Assembly: GCF_041228105.1 (NCBI RefSeq)
Contig: NZ_CP166097.1
Location: 4,464,001 to 4,528,000 of the forward strand
Length of the DNA: 64,000 bases
Source of the DNA: Pectobacterium aroidearum
GTDB lineage: Bacteria; Pseudomonadota; Gammaproteobacteria; Enterobacterales; Enterobacteriaceae
Direction of reading: 5' to 3'
Shown here: positions 52,149-61,581 of the stretch, piece by piece
Layout: each line of letters begins with the position of its first letter
How positions within the stretch are numbered: the stretch's first letter is position 1
The notes under the pieces: model-generated
Told to the model about the DNA's origin: nothing
What the model saw: only the letters and a program-made list of their open reading frames with translations
Database searches by the model: none
Made by a program: the position numbers and the translations under genes

Positions 52149-53698
52149 TCCCTAAAATCGCGGTCTTCATCTGGATCCATGTGCTCTGTGGCCATCACCA
52201 GGTCTGTCTGACCAGCCAGCAGCAGACGCCGCAAATGCTGCCCACGACTAAACCCGCCCGCCTGAAGCCAGAGCCGGCGCGCCACAAAACTCCCCTCTTC
52301 CAGCCAGCTTTTCATGATATGACGGTCGGGGCGCACGATTTCAGCCACGATGGTTCGTCCACTAATCCCCTGGTTAATCGCGGTTCCCAGCAATTGCTTC
52401 GTGCACTTACCGCAACCGTCAGGGTTTCGAAAACGTAACTGCTCAAGCTCATCCGCATTAAACATGCGCTTTGCCAGCGTCTGATGCGAAGCCGGGATCA
52501 ACTGACGTTTAAGGGCTTCAGACCACGGCAATGAGCAGGACGGGCAGAGCGTATTCACCAACGACTGTGCAATCAGTCCCCGAAAATACGTCGGGTTCGC
52601 CAGCTCACGCGCATCAATTCCCCAGTTACGCATGCGGGTCAGTGCATCCAGCGGATAGGTACAATGGAGCCCAAACCAGCCAGGGTGGCCACTGACGGAC
52701 GTTTCCAATGCAGCGTATGCTGATGCGTAGTCGCGGGCTTCTCCGGTATAGATACCATCCGGGTCAAGACGCATGGACATCACCACACTGCCCGCCCAGG
52801 CTTCTCCCGCCTGATGCAGACTGAGATTGTCGGTATTAACGGCACACTGCACTGCGCCCAAAATCAGCCCTTCAATCGGCGCTTCCTGGGTTTGTAGACT
52901 GACCTGTCCGTTGTTTCTGGCCAGCCATCGACTTGCAAGTACCCTTTGCGTAGTGGATTTACCCGACCCGGTCGTCCCACACAGACCGATAAGTCCCTGT
53001 GATGTCAGCTCAATTTCTTCCACCGCCGCTTCATGCTCCGGCTGATAGCCTAAGCTTTGCAGCGTTCGGGTACGCCCACGATCGTCTTCAATCAGGCGCA
53101 TCACCGCAAAAACACCACCATCGTCAGTCGGACGATGGCTATAGCGGGCTGCATACAAATTCATATCCGCCAGAAATTCAGGTTTAACACGACCATCCTG
53201 AGCAACACGCGGGTTGTAACCCTGAGATTTGGTGTCACACATACTTTCCACCATAGTCGACAGCAGCGTTCCTCCCTCTTCAAAATCCGGTTCACGAATG
53301 GTGTACAACAACCCATTGATCCGGGTACGGATCCGACTTCCCTGGCGACGGTCGAGATGTACGTGAATATCAGAGGCGCTCATCGAGATGACATCGCGGA
53401 ACATCCGACGGACCTCGCGCTGAGCACCACTGATCCCCGCTTCCACATCATGCGTATTGGCCAGCCCTACCTGACCAAGCTCACTTTTCATCACGAATTC
53501 AGGCGGCAATGGCTTCAGCCCGGCCCGGCGCAATCCGGCAAACCAGCTGATGAATTCCGGCTCCTTACTAATTTCCCGGTTAATGCGCACACTCACAGAC
53601 TCGTTATCAAGACGAATGAGCTCAATGTCATCACTGTATGGCTCTGGAACGCGGCAGGCCAAATCGGCATCAGCTGATTGATGGTTATCCGTTTTCAT
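52139..53698 (-). CDS. pilQ: Pilus assembly ATPase PilQ
   Basis: 519-residue GspE/PilB-type ATPase. Walker A GTTGSGKS near residue 240, an Asp-box-like region after it and the GEARDY segment where Walker B is expected. A zinc-binding CPSC...CGKC tetracysteine lies near residues 390-430. It powers thin-pilus extension and is named PilQ as in R64; it is not the secretin. Confidence 0.9.
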   Translation of the reverse strand: MKTDNHQSADADLACRVPEPYSDDIELIRLDNESVSVRINREISKEPEFISWFAGLRRAGLKPLPPEFVMKSELGQVGLANTHDVEAGISGAQREVRRMFRDVISMSASDIHVHLDRRQGSRIRTRINGLLYTIREPDFEEGGTLLSTMVESMCDTKSQGYNPRVAQDGRVKPEFLADMNLYAARYSHRPTDDGGVFAVMRLIEDDRGRTRTLQSLGYQPEHEAAVEEIELTSQGLIGLCGTTGSGKSTTQRVLASRWLARNNGQVSLQTQEAPIEGLILGAVQCAVNTDNLSLHQAGEAWAGSVVMSMRLDPDGIYTGEARDYASAYAALETSVSGHPGWFGLHCTYPLDALTRMRNWGIDARELANPTYFRGLIAQSLVNTLCPSCSLPWSEALKRQLIPASHQTLAKRMFNADELEQLRFRNPDGCGKCTKQLLGTAINQGISGRTIVAEIVRPDRHIMKSWLEEGSFVARRLWLQAGGFSRGQHLRRLLLAGQTDLVMATEHMDPDEDRDFRECV

Positions 53699-54219
53699 TA
53701 CTGCGCTACCCCTGTCTGGATCATCTGTCCGTTGCTAAGTTCGACACCGCGTGAAGTGATGCTTTTCACGCGATGCTCACTGCCTGGCCAGGTATCGCCT
53801 GGCTGAAGTACGATACGGCGACCATTAAATTCAGCCGCCGCGCGCAGCGTTCTGTTTTCACTCCATATCTCTTTCAACCGCGCAGCCGTAATAGCCAGGC
53901 TTACCCCGGCGCCTTTGCTCGCAGTCCCAAGCCCAACACCTGGTGTAGCTGAAGGCAGTAACATATCGGGTCGGTTCTTCAGCGTTTGCCCCTTCAACCG
54001 ACTTTCCGCCAGTGCGTTCTGCGCGTCCTGACGAGCCTGCTGTGTTTTTATCAAATCAATTTCCAGCTCGACAGCTCTCAGCGTCCTGACTGTCACTTCA
54101 TCAGAAACCAGGACGTCCCCTGAGGGAACAGGACTAATTTCCGTCATATCAGAAGCCAATACCGATGCTGTAAACGATGCTGTAAACAGCAACGGAAATA
54201 GGGAAAAAACTTTCATCAT
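53698..54219 (-). CDS. pilP: Pilus assembly protein PilP
   Basis: 173 residues from the first of two ATGs at 54217-54219, coupled to the pilO stop; AAGGAAATACACC is upstream. A signal peptide covers residues 1-20. C-terminal GspC/PilP-like beta strands (NGRRIVLQPGDTWPG...SRGVELSNG). It links PilO and the PilN secretin in the periplasm. Confidence 0.87.
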   Translation of the reverse strand: MMKVFSLFPLLFTASFTASVLASDMTEISPVPSGDVLVSDEVTVRTLRAVELEIDLIKTQQARQDAQNALAESRLKGQTLKNRPDMLLPSATPGVGLGTASKGAGVSLAITAARLKEIWSENRTLRAAAEFNGRRIVLQPGDTWPGSEHRVKSITSRGVELSNGQMIQTGVAQ

Positions 54220-55529
54220 GGTGTATTTCCTTCTGGTGCAACGCTGTCCTGGGCACGACTGTACGCCGTTCCATCCCATGACCAGGTCAATGACCGCCCC
54301 TCAACCTTCAGTCCAATACGCGTCAGACGGAGTCCCACCGCAGACAAACCTGCCAGCTGAAAGGAAGGGGCTAAGCGAGAGGTATGAGAAAAGGCAAATG
54401 CGCTCCAGTCCTGAATCCACTCGACCGTTTCATCCACCGGAGTTGATGTTGGCGGGACATTCTGGAGTGATGGAGGGATCCCCCGGGACTGAAAGAAACT
54501 CAGCAAAAGTCGACGGTGAGTTTCACTGTCAATCACGTGATCGTCACCGCCACTGGGCAGCGCAGGATAGGAGAACGCCACCTGCGCGTTATCCCCACTC
54601 TCATCGATAAAGACAACCGGTGAGCCTGGAAGAGACTGCACAGCCTGAATCAGGCGGTTGACCGTCGCCAGTCGATTGTTCTTATCCCGCACCCATGCGG
54701 TCATAACGCCATCAGCCCGGCAGTCGGCAGAGGACAATGGCCAAAAACCCAGATCCAGAGGAAGCGCATCCAATTTACGTTCGCAGACCGTTAGCAACGT
54801 CTGAGCCGATGGTTGCATCACCCATGGATGGGGTAATACACGTTTTTCTTTTTGAGAAAGCTCGTTGCCCCCTGCAGCCATCGCAGCCAACTTTGCTTTT
54901 GCTGCCTGGGCCTGGCGAGCAGACCAGTTCTGCCAATACTGCACGCCCCACATCCCTGCAATGCTGACCGCAAACAGCACAGGCACACTAATCAATAACG
55001 TACGTTGTATTCTGGCGGGACATGTCAATCGATAACGTGCTGGCCAGTCGCGACGACGCAACGGCAGGATATCAGCGGGTACCGCAGGCGCATCCGGCGT
55101 AGAGGCCACATGCCATCCCGCTTCCGGCGCAAGCGTGAGGTTAATAAATTCATTTGTGATGGCGAACATATCGTCGCGCGTACCGCAAATGTCGCCGTTA
55201 AGCGCAGGAACACCGTGAATAGTCGCTAAAAAAACATATTCATCGTCACCGAGTTGGACAACGCCATACCCGTTTTCCCCCGTCCAGTTCGTCGCCAGTG
55301 CGGCAAGTGACCACAACCGACCAGGCCTCCATGGGCAAGCGCCCGTGACCGCTGACGCACCAGAATGAATATCGGAAGCTGGAGCTGAGTTCGCTTTATT
55401 GCGCCGACGAACAGGGTTGAGCTTCAGGGATAACATATCGCGCCCAAACCGCTGGACACTTTTCTCTGCTGTCGGCTCCCAGCGCAATCCTGCGACTAAC
55501 CCACCATTCTCATGAGGTACAGTAATCAC
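54216..55529 (-). CDS. pilO: Pilus assembly protein PilO
   Basis: 437 residues, a single membrane helix at about residues 178-198. Cytoplasmic N-terminal domain with GLRWEPTAEKSVQRFGRD and periplasmic C-terminal domain, as in IncI PilO. It anchors the assembly complex in the inner membrane. 10-base gap to pilN. Confidence 0.87.
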   Translation of the reverse strand: MITVPHENGGLVAGLRWEPTAEKSVQRFGRDMLSLKLNPVRRRNKANSAPASDIHSGASAVTGACPWRPGRLWSLAALATNWTGENGYGVVQLGDDEYVFLATIHGVPALNGDICGTRDDMFAITNEFINLTLAPEAGWHVASTPDAPAVPADILPLRRRDWPARYRLTCPARIQRTLLISVPVLFAVSIAGMWGVQYWQNWSARQAQAAKAKLAAMAAGGNELSQKEKRVLPHPWVMQPSAQTLLTVCERKLDALPLDLGFWPLSSADCRADGVMTAWVRDKNNRLATVNRLIQAVQSLPGSPVVFIDESGDNAQVAFSYPALPSGGDDHVIDSETHRRLLLSFFQSRGIPPSLQNVPPTSTPVDETVEWIQDWSAFAFSHTSRLAPSFQLAGLSAVGLRLTRIGLKVEGRSLTWSWDGTAYSRAQDSVAPEGNTP

Positions 55530-55539
55530 ATCGCCGCCC

Positions 55540-57204
55540 TCACATCAGAACTGGCGTAACGGCGATGATCAGGGTGACATCATCCGTTTCACTGGATTTA
55601 CCACCGCCGGCGACAGTGACATCAGGATCAAATGCGCCTTCCCGAGATGTAGTCAGATTGCGCGAGTTATAACCACTGACGATCAACGTCTGACCCGGCC
55701 TCAGATTAACCCGTTCACTTAAGCTCCGTACGGTGGTATACGGCATCTCCATTTTGGTTCTTCCGTCCTCAGATGACTCTTTGCGCAACTGAGCCGGATC
55801 GGAGTGACTGAAGTTAAATTGCAGTTGGATATCCCCTTCATCACGGATATCAGGCAATAGCGTCATCTGCGTCCCCGTAGTGATGCTTCCGGGTTCCATG
55901 TCCGTCGTGGCATAATTTTCAGACACAGTTGTTTTCTGGTTACGCAGGTAAACCATTTGCCCCGCAATCTGAAATGGTGCAGGAACCAAATTAGTCGTCG
56001 TTGCCTCATGAGCCATCACAACAGACACCTTGCCTTGCGTCTCTAACGCCCGAAACAACGCCGTCGTGCCTGCAAATTTTCCATCAATAACATTGATACC
56101 TGCGGATGAAATCGAAGTAGTAGCCGTTGGCGTCCCTGCCAACGTTAAGCCAAATCGATCGAGACGCTTAGCAACGACAGACCAGTCCAGTGACGTCTGA
56201 CTGGAACCTTTGCGCTGAACCGAATAGACGCTGACCATAAGCTTGACCATCCGATTCATACGCACATTCAGGTTGTCGATATAACCCTCAACTCTGTCCA
56301 GTACCTGGGGAACATCTGTTACAACAAGTTCGCCCGTTGAACCAGAAAGGTGCCAGCTCCCCGATGGACTGATCATCGACTTAATGGATTGACCGATGTC
56401 ATTATGAATTTTGCTTTCCAGCTTAACGCTAGTGCTCTGTCCTGAATTCTGGCTGCCGCTTACCGAGCTATTATCACCTCCGGCTGTCGAGCTACTAGTG
56501 CCGGTCAAGTTGGAATTCATGGATGTTTCAGCGTTGAGAACCTTTAATCGGTAAGTTCGCGTGTCCAGGTAATACAGCACCACCTGATTGTTTTCGAATT
56601 TCCAGTTAAGCCCCGTACGCGATGTGATTTGGTCCAGTGCCCCACCGAGAGGCTCACCTTCCCAACTGATATCAGTAATCAGTCCCGCACCGATATTCGG
56701 TGAAAATGACGAGGTAGACGTTACGCCGCCAATACTGGCCAGTGCGGGACGCCCACCGTCATCCGGACGAGGAAGTGCCCCTTGGATAGCGCGAGTCGCC
56801 CCAGCGCCCCCCTGTGATGCTGAGCCGGATAGCGCACTCATGGCGTCAGGCGTTATCACAACAGGGAACCCGCAACTGCGGGTAATACGCTGGCCAACCT
56901 CATACAGAGACAAGCTGCCATCAATAATCAATGTCAGGCTGCATGGAGGTAACTTGACCTGTTGCGCCCGTGCACTGACACGAATAGGACGGGGATTGAC
57001 CCAGGGCTCGTCAACCCAGACAAGTGAAGGAGAGGAAGGCTGTGTGCGAGATAATCCATGTAACTGCTCAGCCGTTCGGATATCCCGCTCCGCTTGCTCA
57101 TCTGCCCCCCTAAACCCGTTGGTAGCACAACCATTCAGGACGGTAGAAACAAGCAATGCCAGCGCAACGTTCCGGTATGTAAAATGCGGGGTAAATTGTG
57201 ACAT
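55540..57204 (-). CDS. pilN: Thin-pilus secretin lipoprotein PilN
   Basis: 554 residues. Lipoprotein signal with lipobox LNGC at about residues 23-26. N-domains up to about 300 include a Ser/Gly-rich linker near 245. The C-terminal secretin domain contains NVIDGKFAGTTALFRALETQGKVSV-like strands and ends in LIIAVTPVLM. It forms the outer-membrane pore for the pilus. Confidence 0.9.
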   Translation of the reverse strand: MSQFTPHFTYRNVALALLVSTVLNGCATNGFRGADEQAERDIRTAEQLHGLSRTQPSSPSLVWVDEPWVNPRPIRVSARAQQVKLPPCSLTLIIDGSLSLYEVGQRITRSCGFPVVITPDAMSALSGSASQGGAGATRAIQGALPRPDDGGRPALASIGGVTSTSSFSPNIGAGLITDISWEGEPLGGALDQITSRTGLNWKFENNQVVLYYLDTRTYRLKVLNAETSMNSNLTGTSSSTAGGDNSSVSGSQNSGQSTSVKLESKIHNDIGQSIKSMISPSGSWHLSGSTGELVVTDVPQVLDRVEGYIDNLNVRMNRMVKLMVSVYSVQRKGSSQTSLDWSVVAKRLDRFGLTLAGTPTATTSISSAGINVIDGKFAGTTALFRALETQGKVSVVMAHEATTTNLVPAPFQIAGQMVYLRNQKTTVSENYATTDMEPGSITTGTQMTLLPDIRDEGDIQLQFNFSHSDPAQLRKESSEDGRTKMEMPYTTVRSLSERVNLRPGQTLIVSGYNSRNLTTSREGAFDPDVTVAGGGKSSETDDVTLIIAVTPVLM

Positions 57205-57213
57205 CGTCTTCTC

Positions 57214-57660
57214 TTAGTTGATGTATACCAAAGAGCCTTCCGTGATGCCGGCAGGCAATGGAACTGGCCAGGGAGCGGGGTCAACAAGAGTATTCACACG
57301 CCCTTCGTTGATACGAGCCAGAAGCCGTGAGTCGCGTGATAATTCACGTAACACCCTGGCCATACCTGGTTTTTCTTTTGCCCACACGAAAACTCGTCCG
57401 TTATATTCGGTGCAGTAAATGTCTGGGTTATCTTCCAAACCAGGGATTGAAAGCAGATTCGAAGGACGGTTCCCGGGACATAAGGACAGGACATTTCCCC
57501 CCAGAGCTTTTAACCTTCCTAGCGTGTTGGCTGTCTGAAGCATTTGGCGTGCCGTAGAAGTTTCTATGACCGTATCCACCGACAAATCACCAGTAGAGCG
57601 TGCCCCCTGGTATCCGCCAACCAGGACTAACAACGCCATTAACACCAACATGCCTTGCAT
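57214..57660 (-). CDS. pilM: Pilus protein PilM
   Basis: 148 residues, one hydrophobic N-terminal helix (residues 3-18). Small exported or membrane-anchored protein typical for the second gene of the IncI/SPI-7 pil operon. The exact role is unknown. Overlaps the pilL stop by one base. Confidence 0.85.
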   Translation of the reverse strand: MQGMLVLMALLVLVGGYQGARSTGDLSVDTVIETSTARQMLQTANTLGRLKALGGNVLSLCPGNRPSNLLSIPGLEDNPDIYCTEYNGRVFVWAKEKPGMARVLRELSRDSRLLARINEGRVNTLVDPAPWPVPLPAGITEGSLVYIN

Positions 57661-59003
57661 CAGTTCAGCCCTGTTCTTAGGGGTTTATCAGAGACCACAA
57701 CAACACACTGGCTGCGGTTAGCGAGGCCATAGAGCGGGGTATCCACTTTCCCATCCACCCTTTCTGGTCCATATAAATAAAAAATGCGGTTCACAAATGC
57801 ATCGAAACTGCCATGGATAACCAGACGAGGCGGCAAGGGGTAATCGACATTGATCGGCCAAACAACGGCCCATTTACCGCCATACGGGCAATCCACCGTG
57901 GAGGCCTGCCGCGTCAAAAACTCACGTAATGTGGTGGTGCCCGGCTCTGCTTTCCAGACGGGTGTAATAACTGGTGCGGACTTGGGTTCAGAAGCTAGGG
58001 CTGGAGACGCTACTGGCGTCGGGACCACAGGTGCAACTACTGCTGGGCTCGTCTTAGACGACGTCGAAAGCAACGTTGCCGTTTCATCTTTTTTTGGCGG
58101 CTGCGCGACAGGAGCCGGCGGCAATGCTGTCGTCGGTGCCAGGATTGATTTTGCAGCTGGAGCTGGAGCGACTGAGGATTTTACAGGTGATGGCAGCGCA
58201 GACAACGGGGCTGTTTGGGCGGCAGCAGAAGGTTTCGATATGGAGGCAGAAGCGACCGGCTTGTTCACAGAAACAGGTACCCCCGTGGCCAATACCGAAG
58301 GTTTACTCTCTGTCGCTGTCGGCGAAAGCGTTGTCAGGGTTGGTACAGGTAAGGGTTGGCTGTCCGGTTTTAACATGCCTGACTTCGTCTGCGCCCCTGG
58401 GTTCGTAAAAGGATTTCCGGAAGTGCGAGGCGGGACAGAAATGGCCGATTTAACGGGGGAAGTAGACAATGATGCAGAAGCGGCCGGAGCAAACGAACGA
58501 TATTCGTCACGCAGAGCAAAGCAGACTTCACGATTCACATCGTCAACTCGTAGCCGCCACGCGGGCCCCGCAACTATCTGCAACGCTTCACTGAGACGAA
58601 CCGGACCAATATTGCGCTGGACACCTGGCAAAGGTCGACCAAGCAGCTCAGAAAACGTTGATGACGTTGAGGGGCACAACGAATAACCAGACTCCAGCAA
58701 CAAATAACGAAATCCATCCCCGACGCTACGCACCAGTTGCGGCGGCATCGTGATGTCGATAACTTGGTTGAGTGGATCGCGTTGTGAATCTGCAGGGCGA
58801 GTGCTGACCAGTGTGTAACGGTCATAACGCACGACTTCAGGTGAACGATTTTGATAAATATCGTTCGTCCTTGGCTGCACAGCTGGGCGGGAAACTGAAG
58901 AGGTTGTTTGTTGTGCACACCCCACTACCAGCATTGCAGCAGAAAGGCATGCCAGCGTCGTCGTAGCTGGCGTATTTCGAGGGTGCCGCATAGGTCTTGT
59001 CAT
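57660..59003 (-). CDS. pilL: Pilus lipoprotein PilL
   Basis: 447 residues. Lipobox VVGC at about residues 26-29. The N-domain (50-175) is PilL-like, followed by a long Pro/Ala/Ser-rich linker (about 180-345) and a C-terminal TcpQ-like domain with LREFLTRQAS and PLPPRLVIHGSFDAFVNRI. First gene of the pil operon. The low-complexity linker is unusual in length. Confidence 0.88.
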   Translation of the reverse strand: MTRPMRHPRNTPATTTLACLSAAMLVVGCAQQTTSSVSRPAVQPRTNDIYQNRSPEVVRYDRYTLVSTRPADSQRDPLNQVIDITMPPQLVRSVGDGFRYLLLESGYSLCPSTSSTFSELLGRPLPGVQRNIGPVRLSEALQIVAGPAWRLRVDDVNREVCFALRDEYRSFAPAASASLSTSPVKSAISVPPRTSGNPFTNPGAQTKSGMLKPDSQPLPVPTLTTLSPTATESKPSVLATGVPVSVNKPVASASISKPSAAAQTAPLSALPSPVKSSVAPAPAAKSILAPTTALPPAPVAQPPKKDETATLLSTSSKTSPAVVAPVVPTPVASPALASEPKSAPVITPVWKAEPGTTTLREFLTRQASTVDCPYGGKWAVVWPINVDYPLPPRLVIHGSFDAFVNRIFYLYGPERVDGKVDTPLYGLANRSQCVVVVSDKPLRTGLN

Positions 59004-59100
59004 CAGTCTCCACCGTGTTTAAGAGAAATCTCAAAATCAGGTGGTTATTCTGCCGACAAGCCCGGACTGAACAACGCTAAACTAAAAACGAGCTCAGAAA

Positions 59101-59127
59101 AGAAAAACGCTGACCGAAGCCAGCGTT
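59101..59127 (-). terminator. Rho-independent terminator after the DUF29 gene
   Basis: Minus strand ACGCTG-GCTTCGGT-CAGCGT followed by TTTTTCTTTTCT. It separates the maintenance block from the pil operon, whose promoter should lie in 59004-59100. Confidence 0.8.
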
Positions 59128-59153
59128 AGTGTCCCATAGCTACATGAGAAAGG

Positions 59154-59591
59154 TTAATTTGGCCAAAACTCAGAATACAGCACATCTTCTACCGTCCAGA
59201 TTTGCTCGTCCGGTAAGTTTTCCAGCTGTGTTTCCGACGCCGCAATGGCCACGGCTTTAGACCAGATCACATCATACCAATCAGGGTCATTCAGTTTGGT
59301 TTTCAGGCTCGGAGACTCTTTCAGCGCGTATGCCACATCTTTACGCTGCGCTTTGATCGTCTTTTCCCAGCTCGAACCACGACGTTCCGGTTGATATTTC
59401 CATTTCAGTAAGTGAGCAATCAAGACAGCCATGCGGCTTGCCAGCTCCCGTTGTTCGCTCTTACCCACGTCTGCAATCTCCTCCGCGATATTCTCGCAGT
59501 CGATCTCTGAAAATTTACCGGAGCGTAAAAGTTCCGCCTGCTCATTAGACCAGGCGACAACATCAGTCTCGTATCGAGTATGAGTAGTCAT
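59154..59591 (-). CDS. DUF29-family protein
   Basis: 145 residues. TRYETDVVAWSNEQAELLRSG, IAEEIADVGKSE and LLKWKYQPERRGSSW are hallmarks of DUF29, a helical family of unknown function common in cyanobacteria and on mobile elements. It lies upstream of the pil operon and has its own terminator. No catalytic residues are known for the family. Confidence 0.85.
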   Translation of the reverse strand: MTTHTRYETDVVAWSNEQAELLRSGKFSEIDCENIAEEIADVGKSEQRELASRMAVLIAHLLKWKYQPERRGSSWEKTIKAQRKDVAYALKESPSLKTKLNDPDWYDVIWSKAVAIAASETQLENLPDEQIWTVEDVLYSEFWPN

Positions 59592-59662
59592 TTTACCCCC
59601 GAAGGATCACAGAAAAAGTAAGTGTTCTACTAAGTCTGTCATGTAAGAAAGTACCCGTCAAT

Positions 59663-60247
59663 TTAGCTAACAAGAGCGAGAACTTCTGGATGCTGTCGCC
59701 AACGCCGATCCGCATCAGCAAGCAATAGACGGTTTGCCTGTTCCCTCATTCGTTCGGCGGTCGAATAATTATCCCATGATGCTTCAATCGCCGCTTCTTT
59801 GCGGAGTTCTTCACATTGGGAATACAACTGTTTCGCCTCAACATCACTAGAAACTGGCTTAGTCCACTGAATGCCATCCCCAGCAAAGACACCACCGAGA
59901 ACCAGCTTTCCGAATCTGTCTAGAATTCTGATCTGGCCAGGATAAAAACTTTGTGGCCCACAATCATGCCCAAGGTCGGGATCATAGTAATCAGCATCTT
60001 CATCACGAAACGGCCAGCTATCACTGCTATAAAGGGTCATCAATCGATCAATCGCCTCAACAAGAGTTGCACCGCCAGAGATTTGAAGTGATTCAGTTCG
60101 GTAAAAGGAACCATAGCTCCGATCATCTTCCAGGTACTCAACACTGCCCATAACGTCAGCGGTGAACTGCCTGTTGAAGATGTCTTCGCGTAGCGAAATA
60201 CCTGGTTCATAGGGTGTATGAAAAAAAGAAGGTATATTGTTGATCAT
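59663..60247 (-). CDS. Hypothetical ICE protein
   Basis: 194 residues. An acidic region DEDADYYDPDLGHDCG in the middle and a helical C-terminus. Soluble, no membrane segment. The SD GGAGAACC is the third segment of a leader switch. It lies between ssb and the DUF29 gene. I do not recognise it. Confidence 0.65.
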   Translation of the reverse strand: MINNIPSFFHTPYEPGISLREDIFNRQFTADVMGSVEYLEDDRSYGSFYRTESLQISGGATLVEAIDRLMTLYSSDSWPFRDEDADYYDPDLGHDCGPQSFYPGQIRILDRFGKLVLGGVFAGDGIQWTKPVSSDVEAKQLYSQCEELRKEAAIEASWDNYSTAERMREQANRLLLADADRRWRQHPEVLALVS

Positions 60248-60317
60248 AAATTCGGTTCTCCTGATTGATTAGGAGAACTTTCCCGCGGGGAAATTCTCCC
60301 GCAAGGAAAGGTAAATA
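60248..60317 (-). promoter_or_regulatory. Three-segment leader before the 194-aa gene
   Basis: Stem GGAGAA-TTTCCC/GGGAAA-TTCTCC (60272-60299) competes with GTTCTCC (60255-60261, SD strand)/GGAGAAC (60272-60278). Sequence unrelated to the 11-13 kb leaders but same layout. Confidence 0.7.
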
Positions 60318-60345
60318 AGAAAAGCGCCAGAAAAAACCTGGCGCA
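60314..60345 (-). terminator. Rho-independent terminator after ssb
   Basis: Minus strand GCGCCAG-GTTTTTT-CTGGCGC followed by TTTTCTTATTT, directly after the ssb stop. Confidence 0.8.
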
Positions 60346-60350
60346 TGAGA

Positions 60351-60899
60351 TTAAGATACGGCATAAATCGCTTTACGACATACGCCATAGCCAAACCCCA
60401 GAAACGGTATGTCGTCGTCAAAATCCATCGGCGGTTCATTGCCAGCTGGACGTTGAGACTGAGGGGTACCACTGTGTGCCGGTGCTGCTGGCTGCTGAGG
60501 TTTTCCCCATGAAGTGTTGGCCGCACTTTGGTTGTTATTTCCGTCGTTCGGGCGAGATCCTAACATCTGCATCGTGCCACGCTGGCTGACTACAATTTCG
60601 GTCGTCCAACGATCTACACCCGCGTTATCTTGCCACTTACGTGTTTGAAGTTGCCCTTCAATGTAAACCTGAGATCCTTTACGCAAATACTCTCCGGCAA
60701 TTTCTGCAAGCTTGCCAAATATCACCACACGGTGCCATTCAGTACGCTCTTTCTCTTCGCCAGTTTGTTTATCGCGCCAGGTTTCTGACGTTGCCATAGT
60801 AATACCAGTAACTGCGTTACCATTTGGCATATGACGGACTTCGGGATCCTGCCCCAAAAATCCGATAAGTGTTACTTTATTTACGCCACGTGAAGCCAT
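60351..60899 (-). CDS. ssb: Single-stranded DNA-binding protein
   Basis: 182 residues. OB-fold residues 1-112 ([42 protein letters not shown]). A Gln/Pro-rich linker follows. The acidic interaction peptide DFDDDIPF, which ends normal SSBs, is here followed by 16 more residues ([16 protein letters not shown]). Protects transferred single strands. Together with the STY4534-type gene it is behind RNA element C. Confidence 0.93.
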   Translation of the reverse strand: MASRGVNKVTLIGFLGQDPEVRHMPNGNAVTGITMATSETWRDKQTGEEKERTEWHRVVIFGKLAEIAGEYLRKGSQVYIEGQLQTRKWQDNAGVDRWTTEIVVSQRGTMQMLGSRPNDGNNNQSAANTSWGKPQQPAAPAHSGTPQSQRPAGNEPPMDFDDDIPFLGFGYGVCRKAIYAVS

Positions 60900-60958
60900 A
60901 ATCGTTCTCCTTCCTGTTGAAGCCCTCTGTAAATAGAGGGTTTAAGGGATGCCTGTTA
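60900..60958 (-). promoter_or_regulatory. Leader hairpin before ssb
   Basis: CCCTCT/AGAGGG stem (60923-60940), SD GAAGGAGAA before the ATG. The second pairing seen in other leaders is not evident here. Confidence 0.4.
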
Positions 60959-61468
60959 TCAGAATGAATTTTCCGCATACGCTTTAGAAGCTGCGGTTGC
61001 AGGGCTGTTCTGAACTGGCGTGGAGTCAGATGAATCAGACTTCTCCGCTTTGTAGACCTCTTCTTGACCCACTTTAATCCTGGTGATCTTGATTAAACGG
61101 GCTTTGAGGCTGACACGTTGTTCACCGGCATGGTCACCAGAGTTCAGCGTAAAGATGCTGGGAGACAAGTTACTCAGTGTGAAATTAATCAGCACTTTCT
61201 TATCTTCATCAACAGACTTTTCGCAGCGTTTAATCAAAGCGATGGTCTCTTTACCTGCTGGGGTCACGTCAAAGCGAACATAATTCGCATTGTCTTTCTG
61301 ACCACTTAAGGCATTGATGACACAACTGATGAATGCGCCATTCGGTCCAGTAACATGGCGAATATCGCTCAGATACCCCAATCCAGTAACATTCAGATTG
61401 AAGTACTCATTGCTTTTGCCATTTTGAGTGTTAGTCGCTTGATTCTGGGTAGATTTATTTGCAGTCAT
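60959..61468 (-). CDS. STY4534-family (DUF3577) ICE replication protein
   Basis: 169 residues from the ATG at 61466-61468 (CGGAG eight bases upstream); the longer frame crosses the leader. FFNL-type start (EYFNLNVTGLGYLSDIRHV) and SLKARLIKITRIKVGQEEVYKAE match the DUF3577/STY4534 family, an ICE protein placed next to ssb and topB. OB-like single-strand binding is plausible. The tail after residue 150 is Ser/Ala-rich. Confidence 0.85.
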   Translation of the reverse strand: MTANKSTQNQATNTQNGKSNEYFNLNVTGLGYLSDIRHVTGPNGAFISCVINALSGQKDNANYVRFDVTPAGKETIALIKRCEKSVDEDKKVLINFTLSNLSPSIFTLNSGDHAGEQRVSLKARLIKITRIKVGQEEVYKAEKSDSSDSTPVQNSPATAASKAYAENSF

Positions 61469-61560
61469 GATGTTTCTCCGGAGTAAAAAATAAACAGGTA
61501 GCGGAGAAACAGTCATCCCTGGCGGGAGTATGTTTCCCGCAGGGGAGTCAAAGACAATTG
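61469..61560 (-). promoter_or_regulatory. Three-segment leader before the STY4534-type gene
   Basis: SD strand TGTTTCTCCG (61471-61480) pairs over 10 bp with CGGAGAAACA (61502-61511); GCGG-A-GAAACA (61501-61511) can instead pair with TGTTTCCCGC (61531-61540) with one bulge. Confidence 0.7.
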
Positions 61561-61581
61561 AGCCTTTGACTGGCTGTATGA

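Noticed and set aside
56588..57217. Plus-strand frame of 209 codons
   Set aside because: Antisense to the secretin gene pilN, no SD or family.
57850..58686. Plus-strand frame of 278 codons
   Set aside because: Antisense to the low-complexity linker of pilL; Gly/Ala/Val bias is the mirror of the Pro/Ala/Ser linker.
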